Shown here piece after piece: positions 33,042-41,161 of a DNA stretch of 64,000 nt; the stretch's first letter is position 1, and each line of letters begins with the position of its first letter. The position numbers were made by a program, and so were the translations under genes. The DNA is from Paludibacterium purpuratum (GTDB lineage: Bacteria; Pseudomonadota; Gammaproteobacteria; Burkholderiales; Chromobacteriaceae): assembly GCF_004363805.1 (NCBI RefSeq), contig NZ_SNZP01000003.1:124001-188000 (forward strand). The letters are read 5' to 3'. The notes below the pieces were generated by a model. That model was not told the origin of the DNA and did not search any database. It worked only from the letters and a program-made list of their open reading frames with translations.

Positions 33042-34174
33042 ATGCCAAGAGTCCGTCCATCGAAGCGCCGCCGGTGCTGTTGGTGGTCGACGATCAACCC
33101 GATAACCTTAGCCTGCTCGGCGAGTTGCTGACGCTGCTTTATCGCGTGCGCATCGCCAATTCCGGCGAACGGGCACTGGCGCTGGTGCGCACGCCGCCGA
33201 AGCCGGATCTCATCTTGCTGGACGTCATGATGCCGGGCATGGATGGCTATGCGGTACTCGATGCCTTGCGGCGCGATATCTCTCTGGCGGAAGTGCCGGT
33301 CATCTTCCTGACCGCGCTGGATGGTTCGGTGGACGAGGAGAAGGGACTGGCGCTGGGCGCGATCGATTACATCGCCAAGCCGATCCGTCCCGCGGTGGTG
33401 CTGGCGCGCGTCAAGACCCATCTGACGCTCAAGCAGATGCGCGACGCGCTGGTGGGGCGCAACAGCCTGCTGGAAGAAGAGGTCGAGCGCCGCATGCAGG
33501 AGAACCAGCGGATCCAGGATGTCAGCATCCTGGCGCTGGCCCACCTGGCCGAGACCCGCGACAGCGCAACGGGTAACCATCTGCGGCGCACCAAGGAATA
33601 TATCGCCATTCTCGCCAACCACCTCTTGGCCCATGGCTATGCCGACGATACCTTGACGCCGCATTCCGTGCGGCTGTTGGTCAAGTCCGCCGTGCTGCAC
33701 GATATCGGCAAGGTGGGGGTGCCGGATTACATCCTGCTCAAACCGGGAAGGCTGGACGCCGACGAGTGGAAAATCATGCAGCGCCACGCCCAGCTAGGGG
33801 CCGAGGCCATCGAGCTTGCCGAGCGCGAGGCGGAGCAGCCGGTGGCTTTCCTGGCGCTGGCCAAGCAGATTGCGCGCTGGCATCACGAGCGTTGGGACGG
33901 CACCGGCTATCCGGATGGCCTCAAGGGGCGGGATATCCCGCTGGCTGCGCGCTTGATGGCGTTAGCCGACGTCTTCGACGCGCTGATTTCGCACCGGGTC
34001 TACAAGATGGCCATTCCCGCCGCCGAGGCGCGCGTCATGATCCTGGCCGCGAGCGGCAGCCATTTCGACCCGGACATCGTCGACGCCTTCGATCGCAACT
34101 TCGACCATTTCGTGGCCGTCGCCGAGCGTTACGGCGACGATTCAGGCCAGGTGGAAACGCCAGAGCATCGATAA
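33038..34174 (+). CDS. REC-HD-GYP response regulator (c-di-GMP phosphodiesterase)
   Basis: A 378-aa RpfG-like regulator. Receiver domain residues about 12-130 with LLVVDDQPDN and LILLDVMMPGMDG (phospho-Asp), a short coiled linker (LLEEEVERRMQENQRIQD), then an HD-GYP domain: HLAETRDSATGNHLRRT, LHDIGKVGVPDYIL (HD) and WHHERWDGTGYPDGLKG (GYP). It would hydrolyse c-di-GMP when phosphorylated. Start at 33038 overlaps the kinase stop. Its 3' end overlaps the convergent lysE gene by 33 bp. Confidence 0.94.
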   Translation: MNAKSPSIEAPPVLLVVDDQPDNLSLLGELLTLLYRVRIANSGERALALVRTPPKPDLILLDVMMPGMDGYAVLDALRRDISLAEVPVIFLTALDGSVDEEKGLALGAIDYIAKPIRPAVVLARVKTHLTLKQMRDALVGRNSLLEEEVERRMQENQRIQDVSILALAHLAETRDSATGNHLRRTKEYIAILANHLLAHGYADDTLTPHSVRLLVKSAVLHDIGKVGVPDYILLKPGRLDADEWKIMQRHAQLGAEAIELAEREAEQPVAFLALAKQIARWHHERWDGTGYPDGLKGRDIPLAARLMALADVFDALISHRVYKMAIPAAEARVMILAASGSHFDPDIVDAFDRNFDHFVAVAERYGDDSGQVETPEHR

Positions 34175-34765
34175 CGCCGTGCCGAACATCACCATGGCCA
34201 CCCCGCCGTCCAGCCAGCGCCAGCTGGCCGGGCGCGCAAACCACGGCGCAAGCCGGGTGGATAAGCCGCCGATCAGGCAGAACCACAAGACCGATGCGAA
34301 CAGGGCGCCGGCATAGAAAGAGGGGCGCGCCTCGGGCTGGCAACTGGCGGACACCCCACCGATCAGTACCACGGTATCGAACCAGGCATAGGGATTGAGC
34401 AGCGTGACGGCCAAAATCGTGCGGATCGCGGCGCGGCGCTCGGCTGCCACTTTGGTCGTGGGTATGCCCGAGCCCGGCCGCAGCGCGGCTCGCAACGCAC
34501 GTAGTCCCAGGTAAGCCACCAACAGCGCCGAGGCCAGCAGCGTCAAACCGAAGAACCCCGGAATGGCGTTGAGCAGCTTGCCCATGCCCATGACCCCCAG
34601 CCCGATGAGCAGTACATCGCACAGGATGCAGATGGCGACGATCGGCACGATATGCTGTCGCGCCAGGCCCTGGCGAATAACGAAAGCGTTTTGCGGCCCG
34701 ATGCTGACGATCTGCGATGCCGCCAGAGCGGCCGCGGAGAAGAATACGGCGGGCGCGAAATTCAT
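34142..34765 (-). CDS. LysE/ArgO-family amino acid exporter
   Basis: A 207-aa inner-membrane exporter with about six helices. The signature VSIGPQNAFVIRQGLAR near the N-terminus and TLLNPYAWFDTVVLIGG in the middle are typical of LysE/ArgO exporters of lysine and arginine. Start ATG 34765 overlaps the stop of the upstream B3/4-domain gene by 4 nt. An ArgP-like regulator is encoded divergently just upstream of that gene, and ArgP controls argO in E. coli, so arginine/lysine export is a good inference. Confidence 0.92.
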   Translation of the reverse strand: MNFAPAVFFSAAALAASQIVSIGPQNAFVIRQGLARQHIVPIVAICILCDVLLIGLGVMGMGKLLNAIPGFFGLTLLASALLVAYLGLRALRAALRPGSGIPTTKVAAERRAAIRTILAVTLLNPYAWFDTVVLIGGVSASCQPEARPSFYAGALFASVLWFCLIGGLSTRLAPWFARPASWRWLDGGVAMVMFGTALSMLWRFHLA

Positions 34766-35427
34766 GCGTCTTCCTGCGGGTGGGCGGCATCGAGCCTGAA
34801 TGCGTGGATACGCTGGGCGGCGCCGGCCAGTTTCCGGGCCAGCCACGTCATGCCGTCTTGCGGATCGGGTAATTGCGGCACCGGCCGTTCACTGACGAAT
34901 ACCACGTCGCACGTGCGTTCGGTGATCTTGTGCCGATCCGATTCCAGCCAGTTAAGTGCCCGGCACACCACTTGATCTTCGCCGTCCAGCCAGACGACCT
35001 CGCCGTTGCCCGGCCGCTGCAGCTCGTCCGGCCGCCCCAGCGGCACGAAGCCTTCCTGCCCATGCGCCAGCGTCAGGGTGAGCGCACCTTGCAAGCGGGC
35101 GATGTCTTCGCCGCCGAACGGGCAGAGACTGCCGAGCGAGGCCTGGTTGTACAGATCGACCAGCGGATGGATACGTCGCAGGCGCTCGGTCGCGGCGGCC
35201 TTGACCAGCCAGGCGATCGAACAGCGAGCGTGCTTATCGGCGGACAGGGTCTTGTGCAGTGCTTTCCAATGCGCGACCACTTCCTCGGCGCGTCCCGTCT
35301 CCGGCGTCGGCCAGCCGTCGAAAGACAGCGCATCGACCGCCGCAGCATCCACCCCGCGTACCACCAGCCCGCAGACCTGCATGTCGGGATAACGCGCCAG
35401 TACCTTGGCGTCGAGCGTGATGAGCAT
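34762..35427 (-). CDS. B3/B4 tRNA-binding-domain protein
   Basis: A 221-aa stand-alone protein matching the B3/B4 editing domain of phenylalanyl-tRNA synthetase beta chains: IHPLVDLYNQASLGSLCPFGGED (start of the conserved core, about 110), EVVWLDGEDQVVCRALNWLES and CDVVFVSERPV. Stand-alone copies are common but poorly understood; deacylation of mischarged tRNA or an amino-acid-related role is possible. Ribosome site AGGAG 6 nt before the ATG. It overlaps lysE by 4 nt, so the two are co-expressed under probable ArgP control. Confidence 0.85.
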   Translation of the reverse strand: MLITLDAKVLARYPDMQVCGLVVRGVDAAAVDALSFDGWPTPETGRAEEVVAHWKALHKTLSADKHARCSIAWLVKAAATERLRRIHPLVDLYNQASLGSLCPFGGEDIARLQGALTLTLAHGQEGFVPLGRPDELQRPGNGEVVWLDGEDQVVCRALNWLESDRHKITERTCDVVFVSERPVPQLPDPQDGMTWLARKLAGAAQRIHAFRLDAAHPQEDA

Positions 35428-35544
35428 GTTTTTCTCCTGGGATTCAATTGGTTATGGCTGGATTGTGATGTGTGCGGTTGATTTGGTGAACAAAATTCAG
35501 CATATTTCAGATAGGATAAATTTTTCTTAATATACGGGGCGGCG
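35428..35544. promoter_or_regulatory. Divergent argP / B3-4-lysE control region
   Basis: A 117-bp AT-rich gap between divergent genes. It contains TTCAGCATATTTCAGATAGG and a run of A/T near 35515-35535. LysR-type regulators bind T-N11-A sites in such gaps, but no single site stands out. Start-proximal GGGGCGGCG near 35538 is the argP ribosome region. Confidence 0.4.
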
Positions 35545-36435
35545 ATGCAATTCGATTGGCGCAAAGGCGAGGCCTTGCTTGCCGTGCTGGCAACCGGCAG
35601 CTTCGAGCGCGCGGCGGCACAGCTGCATCTGACCGCATCGGCGATATCCCAGCGTGTGCGTGCGCTGGAAGACGAGATCGGCCAACCGCTGATTGTGCGC
35701 ACGCGGCCCTGCCTGCCGACGCCGGCCGGCCGCAAGATTCTGCTGTACCTGCAGCGTAGTCGTTTGCTGGAGCAGGAGTGGCGAGCGGAAATGGCGCGCG
35801 AGGACGAGGGCTGGTTGTCGGTGCCGTTGGCGGTCAATCACGATTCGATGGCGACATGGCTATTGCCGGCGCTGGGCGATTGTCTGCAGCGAGAGCGCAT
35901 CCTGCTCGATATCACGCTGGACGATCAGTCCCACACCCAGGCGTTGATGGAGGCCGGCCGCGCGGTGGCCGGCATTGCCAGCCAGCCCGATACCCTGCGC
36001 GGTTGCCGTGCCGAATGGCTGGGTGCCATGCGCTATCGACTGGCGGCCAGTCCGGCCTTCATGGCGCGCTGGTTTGCCGACGGCTTCACGCGCCAAGCCG
36101 CGCAACGCGCGCCGCTGGCGGTCTTCGACCGCAAGGATTTGCTGCAGTGGCAAATCCTGCAGCAAGTGTTCGCGCTGACGCCCGAGTCGTTGTCGTGCCA
36201 TTATTTGCCATCGAGCGAAGCGTTCATGCGCGCGATCGAACAGGGGCTGTGCTATGGCTTGCTGCCCGAACTGCAAGCGGCCGACGCGTTTGCGCAAGGC
36301 CGACTCATCGATCTGCTGCCCGGGCGGCCATTGGATGTGCCGCTGTGGTGGCATTGCTGGAATTTGCAAACGCCGCGGCTTGAGCGGTTGACGCAGGCTG
36401 TCTGCACGGGCGCGCGCGCCTGCCTGCTGCCGTAG
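35545..36435 (+). CDS. argP: LysR-family regulator ArgP
   Basis: A 296-aa LysR-type regulator. N-terminal winged helix: FDWRKGEALLAVLATGSFERAA and LTASAISQRVRALEDEIGQPL (residues about 3-60); effector-binding domain about 90-290. HLTASAISQRVRALE and VLATGSFERAA are characteristic of ArgP (IciA), which senses arginine/lysine and activates argO. Divergent location next to a LysE/ArgO exporter supports the name. Confidence 0.88.
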   Translation: MQFDWRKGEALLAVLATGSFERAAAQLHLTASAISQRVRALEDEIGQPLIVRTRPCLPTPAGRKILLYLQRSRLLEQEWRAEMAREDEGWLSVPLAVNHDSMATWLLPALGDCLQRERILLDITLDDQSHTQALMEAGRAVAGIASQPDTLRGCRAEWLGAMRYRLAASPAFMARWFADGFTRQAAQRAPLAVFDRKDLLQWQILQQVFALTPESLSCHYLPSSEAFMRAIEQGLCYGLLPELQAADAFAQGRLIDLLPGRPLDVPLWWHCWNLQTPRLERLTQAVCTGARACLLP

Positions 36436-36474
36436 GCTGGCAACCTCTCTTATCGCGGGCCATTTTGTTAGGGG

Positions 36475-37230
36475 ATGACATTGGAGCAGACACTTTCTTT
36501 CGACGACCAGCCGTTTCCCGCTGCGGCGCGCGCGGCGGTCTATCAAGCCATCTTCAGCCGGCGCGATGTGCGCGGACAATTCCTGCCCGAGCCGATCGAC
36601 GACGCGGTGTTGGCTCGACTGTTGATGGCGGCACACCACGCGCCGTCGGTGGGGTTCATGCAGCCGTGGAATTTTCTATTGATACGTGACGCCGCGACGC
36701 GCCGGCGCGTGCACGATCTGTTCGACACGGCCAATCAGGAGGCGCACGCGCAATTCAGCGGCGAACGGCGCGAGCTGTACAGCCGTTTCAAGCTGGAGGG
36801 CATCCTGGAGGCGCCATTCAATCTGTGCATTACCTGCGACCGTGAGCGCACCGGGCCGGTAGTGATCGGGCGCACCCACATCAAGACCATGGATTTGTAC
36901 AGCTGTGTTTGCGCGGTGCAGAACCTGTGGCTGGCGGCGCGCGCCGAAGGCTTGGGCGTCGGCTGGGTCAGTATTTTCGACCAGGAGCGGTTACAGGCGG
37001 CGCTGGGCATTCCGGCGCATATCGTGCCGATTGCCTATCTCTGCGTTGGCAAGGTCAGCCACTTTCATGACAAGCCGGAGTTGGAGAAGGCCGGCTGGTT
37101 ACCGCGCCTGCCGGTGGAGGAGCTGGTGTATCTGGATCGTTGGGGGCAGGCGACGGCCGATGACGATTCGTTGCGCCTGACGTTGCAAGCCATGCGCCAG
37201 GATGCCGCCGAGGGGCGCTGGCCCGCGTAG
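36475..37230 (+). CDS. bluB: 5,6-dimethylbenzimidazole synthase BluB
   Basis: A 251-aa flavin destructase that converts reduced FMN into dimethylbenzimidazole, the lower ligand of vitamin B12. Nitroreductase-fold motifs: FSRRDVRGQFLPEPID, HHAPSVGFMQPWNF, LEAPFNLCITCDRERTGPVV, GVGWVSIFD. TGPVVIGRTHIKTMDLYSC is specific to BluB. It starts 39 nt after argP and may be read from the same promoter; no cobalamin riboswitch fits in the gap. No other cobalamin gene is in the window. Confidence 0.93.
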   Translation: MTLEQTLSFDDQPFPAAARAAVYQAIFSRRDVRGQFLPEPIDDAVLARLLMAAHHAPSVGFMQPWNFLLIRDAATRRRVHDLFDTANQEAHAQFSGERRELYSRFKLEGILEAPFNLCITCDRERTGPVVIGRTHIKTMDLYSCVCAVQNLWLAARAEGLGVGWVSIFDQERLQAALGIPAHIVPIAYLCVGKVSHFHDKPELEKAGWLPRLPVEELVYLDRWGQATADDDSLRLTLQAMRQDAAEGRWPA

Positions 37231-37250
37231 ACCGATACGGAAGGAAAACC

Positions 37251-37565
37251 ATGCATCCGGATAAAGTCAATCGTGCCGCCGTGCGGCAGCTGACCGATTT
37301 GCCGAATATCGGCCCGGCCGGGGCGCGCGATTTGCAGTTGTTGGGGATTTCGCGCCCGCAGGAGCTGGCCGGGCGCGACCCGTTGGCGCTTTACTGGCAG
37401 TTGTGCGATCTGACTGGCGAACGGCACGATCCATGCGTGCTCGATACGCTGATCTCGGTGGTGCGCTTTGCCGATGGCGCCGAACCGCGCCCTTGGTGGC
37501 ACTACACCGCCGAACGCAAGGCGCTGATGGCGAACTGGGCGGCGCAAGGCCGCCCGCCGGGCTAG
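37251..37565 (+). CDS. Helix-hairpin-helix protein, Cdd1/pathogenicity-locus family
   Basis: A 104-aa protein. LTDLPNIGPAGARDLQLLGI is a helix-hairpin-helix-type motif, followed by ALYWQLCDLTGERHDPCVLDTLISVV and a Trp-rich end (RPWWHYTAERKALM). This matches the small Cdd1 (TfoX-C-like) family, of unproven function, often annotated mitomycin-resistance-like. GGAAGG ribosome site 6 nt upstream; follows bluB by 20 nt. Confidence 0.82.
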   Translation: MHPDKVNRAAVRQLTDLPNIGPAGARDLQLLGISRPQELAGRDPLALYWQLCDLTGERHDPCVLDTLISVVRFADGAEPRPWWHYTAERKALMANWAAQGRPPG

Positions 37566-38587
37566 TAGTTCGGCCAAATGGCTTGCAGCAGTTGCGCCAA
37601 CCGTGCACCGCCCTTGACGAGCTGTGCGTTTTGTATCTGCTGGCGTGTCTTGATATAGCTGCGGCGATTGTCGAACTCGACCGGCCAGCTCTTGCCTTCG
37701 CGCGCGCCGAATTGCAGGTTGTCGAACGCTTTGCCGGCGACTAGCACCGACTCGCTCGCCCAGACGGTCGGCCAGGTGCCGACCTGGCCCGCGGTGACGG
37801 GCACTTTGCGGCTTTGCGAAACCAAAGCGTGCGGATCCAGCGAGCTGGGAACGCTGTCCCACTCCCCATGCAGCTCGCCAGTGCCCACCGTCAGTAGATT
37901 GCCGCCTTGGGTGGATGTTTGGCTGAGGTCGTCGCCCGGCTGCGGGTTCAGCGGCTGGCCGTTCTGATCGAGATAAATGGCGCCGACATGCAGCGGCTGA
38001 TGCTCGTCGCCGACCAGATGGGCCAGCAGTCGCAACGCTTCCGTTTGGCCCGCGCGGCCCTCGGCGAAGTTGAAGCCCTCCGGCGCCGGATGCCCCTGCA
38101 GCACCTGCACTGCCGCATTCATGGCATGGACGATGTCATGCGCGTCGGCGCCGGCGAAGTGCTCATCGTAGCGCTTCTGCTGAATCGGGATGTCGGTGAA
38201 ATGGTAGCTTTTGTGACAGTTCTGATCTTTGCCGCCGTACAGGCAGTTGCTGTTGTTGCGCTCGACGTAGTCCTGCATGGCCTGGATGCCGGCCTGGGTA
38301 TTGTCGAAGAATTGGCATTGATGGTCGTAATACTTGCTCTTGATGTAAGCGAAATTCTGGGTCGGATCGACCGACTTGGCACAGTCCGCCCAGATGGCGG
38401 CTTCGCGCAAGCCCTCGCCCGGCCCGAGAATCTGCTTCACATGATCTGCCGCTGGCGTGCCGGCGATCAATTCGTCGGCAATGGCGCCGATCGCCATATG
38501 CCCGGTCGATCCCCAGCCCCATGCCGCGGTCGATATCAGTAGGCCGAGTACGCAAATAGCGCGCCGGTAAAACGGTTTGATACTCAT
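37562..38587 (-). CDS. Secreted S1/P1-type zinc nuclease
   Basis: A 341-aa exported single-strand nuclease/phosphatase. Signal peptide residues 1-23 (ICVLGLLISTAAWG) with cleavage leaving Trp as the first mature residue, which is itself a zinc ligand in S1/P1 nucleases. Other ligand segments: GHMAIG, AIWADCAKS, YHFTDIP, LLAHLVGDEHQPLHVG and LHGEWDS. Cys pairs (NCLYGG, DQNCHKS) suggest disulfides. The start at 38587 was chosen at the signal peptide. It overlaps the Cdd1-like stop by 3 nt at the 3' end. Confidence 0.93.
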   Translation of the reverse strand: MSIKPFYRRAICVLGLLISTAAWGWGSTGHMAIGAIADELIAGTPAADHVKQILGPGEGLREAAIWADCAKSVDPTQNFAYIKSKYYDHQCQFFDNTQAGIQAMQDYVERNNSNCLYGGKDQNCHKSYHFTDIPIQQKRYDEHFAGADAHDIVHAMNAAVQVLQGHPAPEGFNFAEGRAGQTEALRLLAHLVGDEHQPLHVGAIYLDQNGQPLNPQPGDDLSQTSTQGGNLLTVGTGELHGEWDSVPSSLDPHALVSQSRKVPVTAGQVGTWPTVWASESVLVAGKAFDNLQFGAREGKSWPVEFDNRRSYIKTRQQIQNAQLVKGGARLAQLLQAIWPNY

Positions 38588-38748
38588 AGGGATAGAATTT
38601 CCTCTCTCGGTTGAGTACGGCCGACAGCCGGCCGCGCATAATGTTCTATAGTGAGACATATCAACATTTCTCCTTTCTTACACGGCATGGGCAACTGTCC
38701 TTTTGTTCGGTGCGGGTGCGCTTGCAAACTACTCGGCGGGTGACGGGA

Positions 38749-39825
38749 ATGAAAAAACCGACGATTCTCGCCATTGACGATCAGCTCATCAATTTGAAAC
38801 TGCTAGGCAAACTCATGTCGCAGGAGTTCGAGCTGATTACCGCCGTTTCCGGGTTCGAGGGTCTCCAGCTTTTAAAAAACGGCGCATTTCCCGACTTGAT
38901 TCTGCTCGACGTCATGATGCCGGAGCTCGACGGGTTTCGCGTGCTGGAGATTCTGCGCAAAAGCCCTGTCTGGAACGATATTCCAGTTATTTTGCTGACG
39001 TCGCTGGATAGCGAGCACGACGAGGAGCTGGGATTCGCCTGCGGCGCCAACGACTTTGTCAGCAAGCCCTTCAAGCCCGCGGTCTTGCTGGCCCGGGTCA
39101 GAAACCACCTCCAGGCCAAGAGAGCGCGCGACCTGCTTCGGCTCAACAGCAACGTGCTGTCGGAGGAGGTGTTGCGCGAATCGGCCGAAAACCGTGCCAT
39201 CCAGAAAGCTTGTATTCACGCCTTGGCGCATTTGGCCGAGTTTCGCGATGAAAACACCGGCGGTCATTTGATGCGAACCCAACATTACGTGCGCATCCTG
39301 TGCGAGTTGTTGGTTGACAATGACCTCTATAGCGAGGTACTGGTTCCCGATTATGTGGATTGGCTGGTGCTGTCGGCGCCGTTGCACGATATCGGCAAAG
39401 TGGGGATTCCAGATGCCATACTGCAAAAACCGGGTCCCTTGACGGTGGAGGAACGTCGTATCATGCAAACGCACTCGGCGCGCGGCCGTGAAGCGATCGA
39501 GCGCGCCGAGACCGATATTGGCCAGCCATTGACGTTCTTGGCCGTGGCCAAGGATATCGCCAAATGGCACCACGAACGTTGGGATGGTTCGGGCTATCCC
39601 GACCACCTAAAAGGCGAGGAGATTCCCTTGTCGGCCAGAATCATGGCGATAGCCGATGTTTTCGACGCGATGACGACCAGGCGCATTTATAAAACCGCCA
39701 TTTCGGCGCAGGATGCCAAACGCTATATTTGCGGCGCCAGCGGTCATTATTTCGATCCGGCCTTGGCGGAGGTATTCGAATCGGGCTTCCAACGCTTCGA
39801 TTTGGTCTTGTCGGGCTTCTTGTGA
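38749..39825 (+). CDS. REC-HD-GYP response regulator (second copy)
   Basis: A 358-aa regulator like that at 33038. Receiver: ILAIDDQLINLKLLGK and LILLDVMMPELDGF (phospho-Asp). HD-GYP: HLAEFRDENTGGHLMRT, LHDIGKVGIPDAIL, WHHERWDGSGYPDHLKGEEIP. Likely c-di-GMP phosphodiesterase. The start ATG 38749 (MKKPTILAIDD) has GGGTGACGGG upstream. It leads a signalling run with the hemerythrin (26 nt gap), receiver protein and hybrid kinase. Confidence 0.94.
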   Translation: MKKPTILAIDDQLINLKLLGKLMSQEFELITAVSGFEGLQLLKNGAFPDLILLDVMMPELDGFRVLEILRKSPVWNDIPVILLTSLDSEHDEELGFACGANDFVSKPFKPAVLLARVRNHLQAKRARDLLRLNSNVLSEEVLRESAENRAIQKACIHALAHLAEFRDENTGGHLMRTQHYVRILCELLVDNDLYSEVLVPDYVDWLVLSAPLHDIGKVGIPDAILQKPGPLTVEERRIMQTHSARGREAIERAETDIGQPLTFLAVAKDIAKWHHERWDGSGYPDHLKGEEIPLSARIMAIADVFDAMTTRRIYKTAISAQDAKRYICGASGHYFDPALAEVFESGFQRFDLVLSGFL

Positions 39826-39851
39826 GTGATATATGAGGGCGGGGGGAGGTT

Positions 39852-40283
39852 ATGCGCTTTACGTGGAGCAATGAGTTTGCCACCGGTATTCAAACCATTG
39901 ACTTGCAGCATCAAGCTTTGTTCTCGACCATTAATGCTCTGCATGATTGCTATGAGAATGGCGGTACCCACGAGCAACTGCAGCCGATATTGCTGCGCTT
40001 GACTCATTACATTCTCTTTCATTTTCGGACCGAGGAGGGGCTGATGAGCCAGGCGACGCTGCCGCCGGACTGGTATGCCGAACACCTGGCGGCACACCAT
40101 GAATTTACCGTGAAAATCAACGATTACGCCGATCGGTTGCCGCAGTTGACGCCAGCCGAGGTCGAGGACTTGTTGAACTATCTGGTGGAGTGGCTGAAAG
40201 ACCACATCCTGGTAACCGATAAGTCGTTGGCCAGTTACCTGGCGCGTTCCGCGCCCGGGGGCGCTTTCGACGATCGGCGCTAA
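39852..40283 (+). CDS. Bacteriohemerythrin
   Basis: A 143-aa four-helix di-iron protein that binds oxygen. Ligands follow the hemerythrin pattern: His in DLQHQALF (about 20), His in FHFRTEEGLM with Glu, His in EHLAAHHEF, and HxxxxD in WLKDHILVTDKSL. Ribosome site GGGAGG. Between two signalling genes, it could report oxygen to the REC-HD-GYP or hybrid-kinase neighbours or to the chemotaxis system. Confidence 0.93.
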   Translation: MRFTWSNEFATGIQTIDLQHQALFSTINALHDCYENGGTHEQLQPILLRLTHYILFHFRTEEGLMSQATLPPDWYAEHLAAHHEFTVKINDYADRLPQLTPAEVEDLLNYLVEWLKDHILVTDKSLASYLARSAPGGAFDDRR

Positions 40284-40396
40284 ATGGTAATTTGCTATGA
40301 AATATAGTATTCATTCATAATTCAAAATGCCATTTGTTTGGTGCAATACCGAACGATGGACATAAGCGAAATCAATCTGTCACAGGTGGAGCGCTC

Positions 40397-41152
40397 ATGG
40401 GCGTCGATTTATCTACTGTCAAAGTCCTGGTCGTCGACGATCAGCTGCTGGTGAGAACGTTGATCAGCCAGGTGCTGCGCAATTTCGGCGTGAAATCGGA
40501 AGCGGTTTTTCAGGCGACCGACGGCAATAACGCGCTGCACGTCTTGGCCGCCAGGCAAGTCGACATCATTCTTTGCGATATGCAGATGGCGCCGGTCAAC
40601 GGCATGGATTTGCTGAAGGAAATCCGCTGCGCGCGCACCCCCAATCCGCCGAACCTACCATTCGTGTTCTTATCCGGGCACCCGGAGCGCAACAATATTT
40701 TGCTGGCGTCGAAGTTGCACGCCGACGGTTTCGTGATCAAGCCGCCCAAGCCCAACGACATCGAGAAGAATTTGCTCACCGCCCTGGAGCGCCCGCGGCC
40801 GGCCATCGATCCTTTCGGCTATCTGGCGATCGCCACCGGCTCCGAATACGACACGCGTAATTTCGAGTTGCCGTTGGCGCCGAAGCAGAGCCACGATCTG
40901 GATCTGCTGCTGGATCGTTTCCACGTCGACAAGGAAATCAAGGCGGTGGTGCCGGGCGATATCATGTCCAAGGATTTGCTGGATCAGAACGGACGCGTGC
41001 TGTTGCCGCGCGGTGTCAAGATCCAGAAGGTGCAATTGGCCATTTTGGCCAAGTACCAAGCGTTGTACGGGGTGCATACCCTGGCGGTGGCGGAGCTGCC
41101 GCATGACCAGATGATCATGTATCAGGACTATTACGGCATTAATCCCGAGTAG
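40397..41152 (+). CDS. Stand-alone receiver protein with unassigned C-terminal domain
   Basis: A 251-aa protein. Residues about 8-130 are a receiver domain (VLVVDDQLLVRTL, ILCDMQMAPVNGMDLL with the phospho-Asp, FLSGHPERNN, Lys in FVIKPPKP). Residues about 170-251 (VVPGDIMSKDLLDQNGRVLLPRGVKIQ) resemble the small module often found before or within HD-GYP-type proteins, here without any HD domain. Start 40397 has AGGTGGAG upstream. Nine nt before the hybrid kinase, so almost certainly its partner. Confidence 0.85.
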   Translation: MGVDLSTVKVLVVDDQLLVRTLISQVLRNFGVKSEAVFQATDGNNALHVLAARQVDIILCDMQMAPVNGMDLLKEIRCARTPNPPNLPFVFLSGHPERNNILLASKLHADGFVIKPPKPNDIEKNLLTALERPRPAIDPFGYLAIATGSEYDTRNFELPLAPKQSHDLDLLLDRFHVDKEIKAVVPGDIMSKDLLDQNGRVLLPRGVKIQKVQLAILAKYQALYGVHTLAVAELPHDQMIMYQDYYGINPE

Positions 41153-41161
41153 GGGTAGACG

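Noticed and set aside
36436-36474. Cobalamin riboswitch before bluB
   Set aside because: The gap to argP is only 39 nt, far too short for a B12 riboswitch, and no B12-box-like sequence is present.
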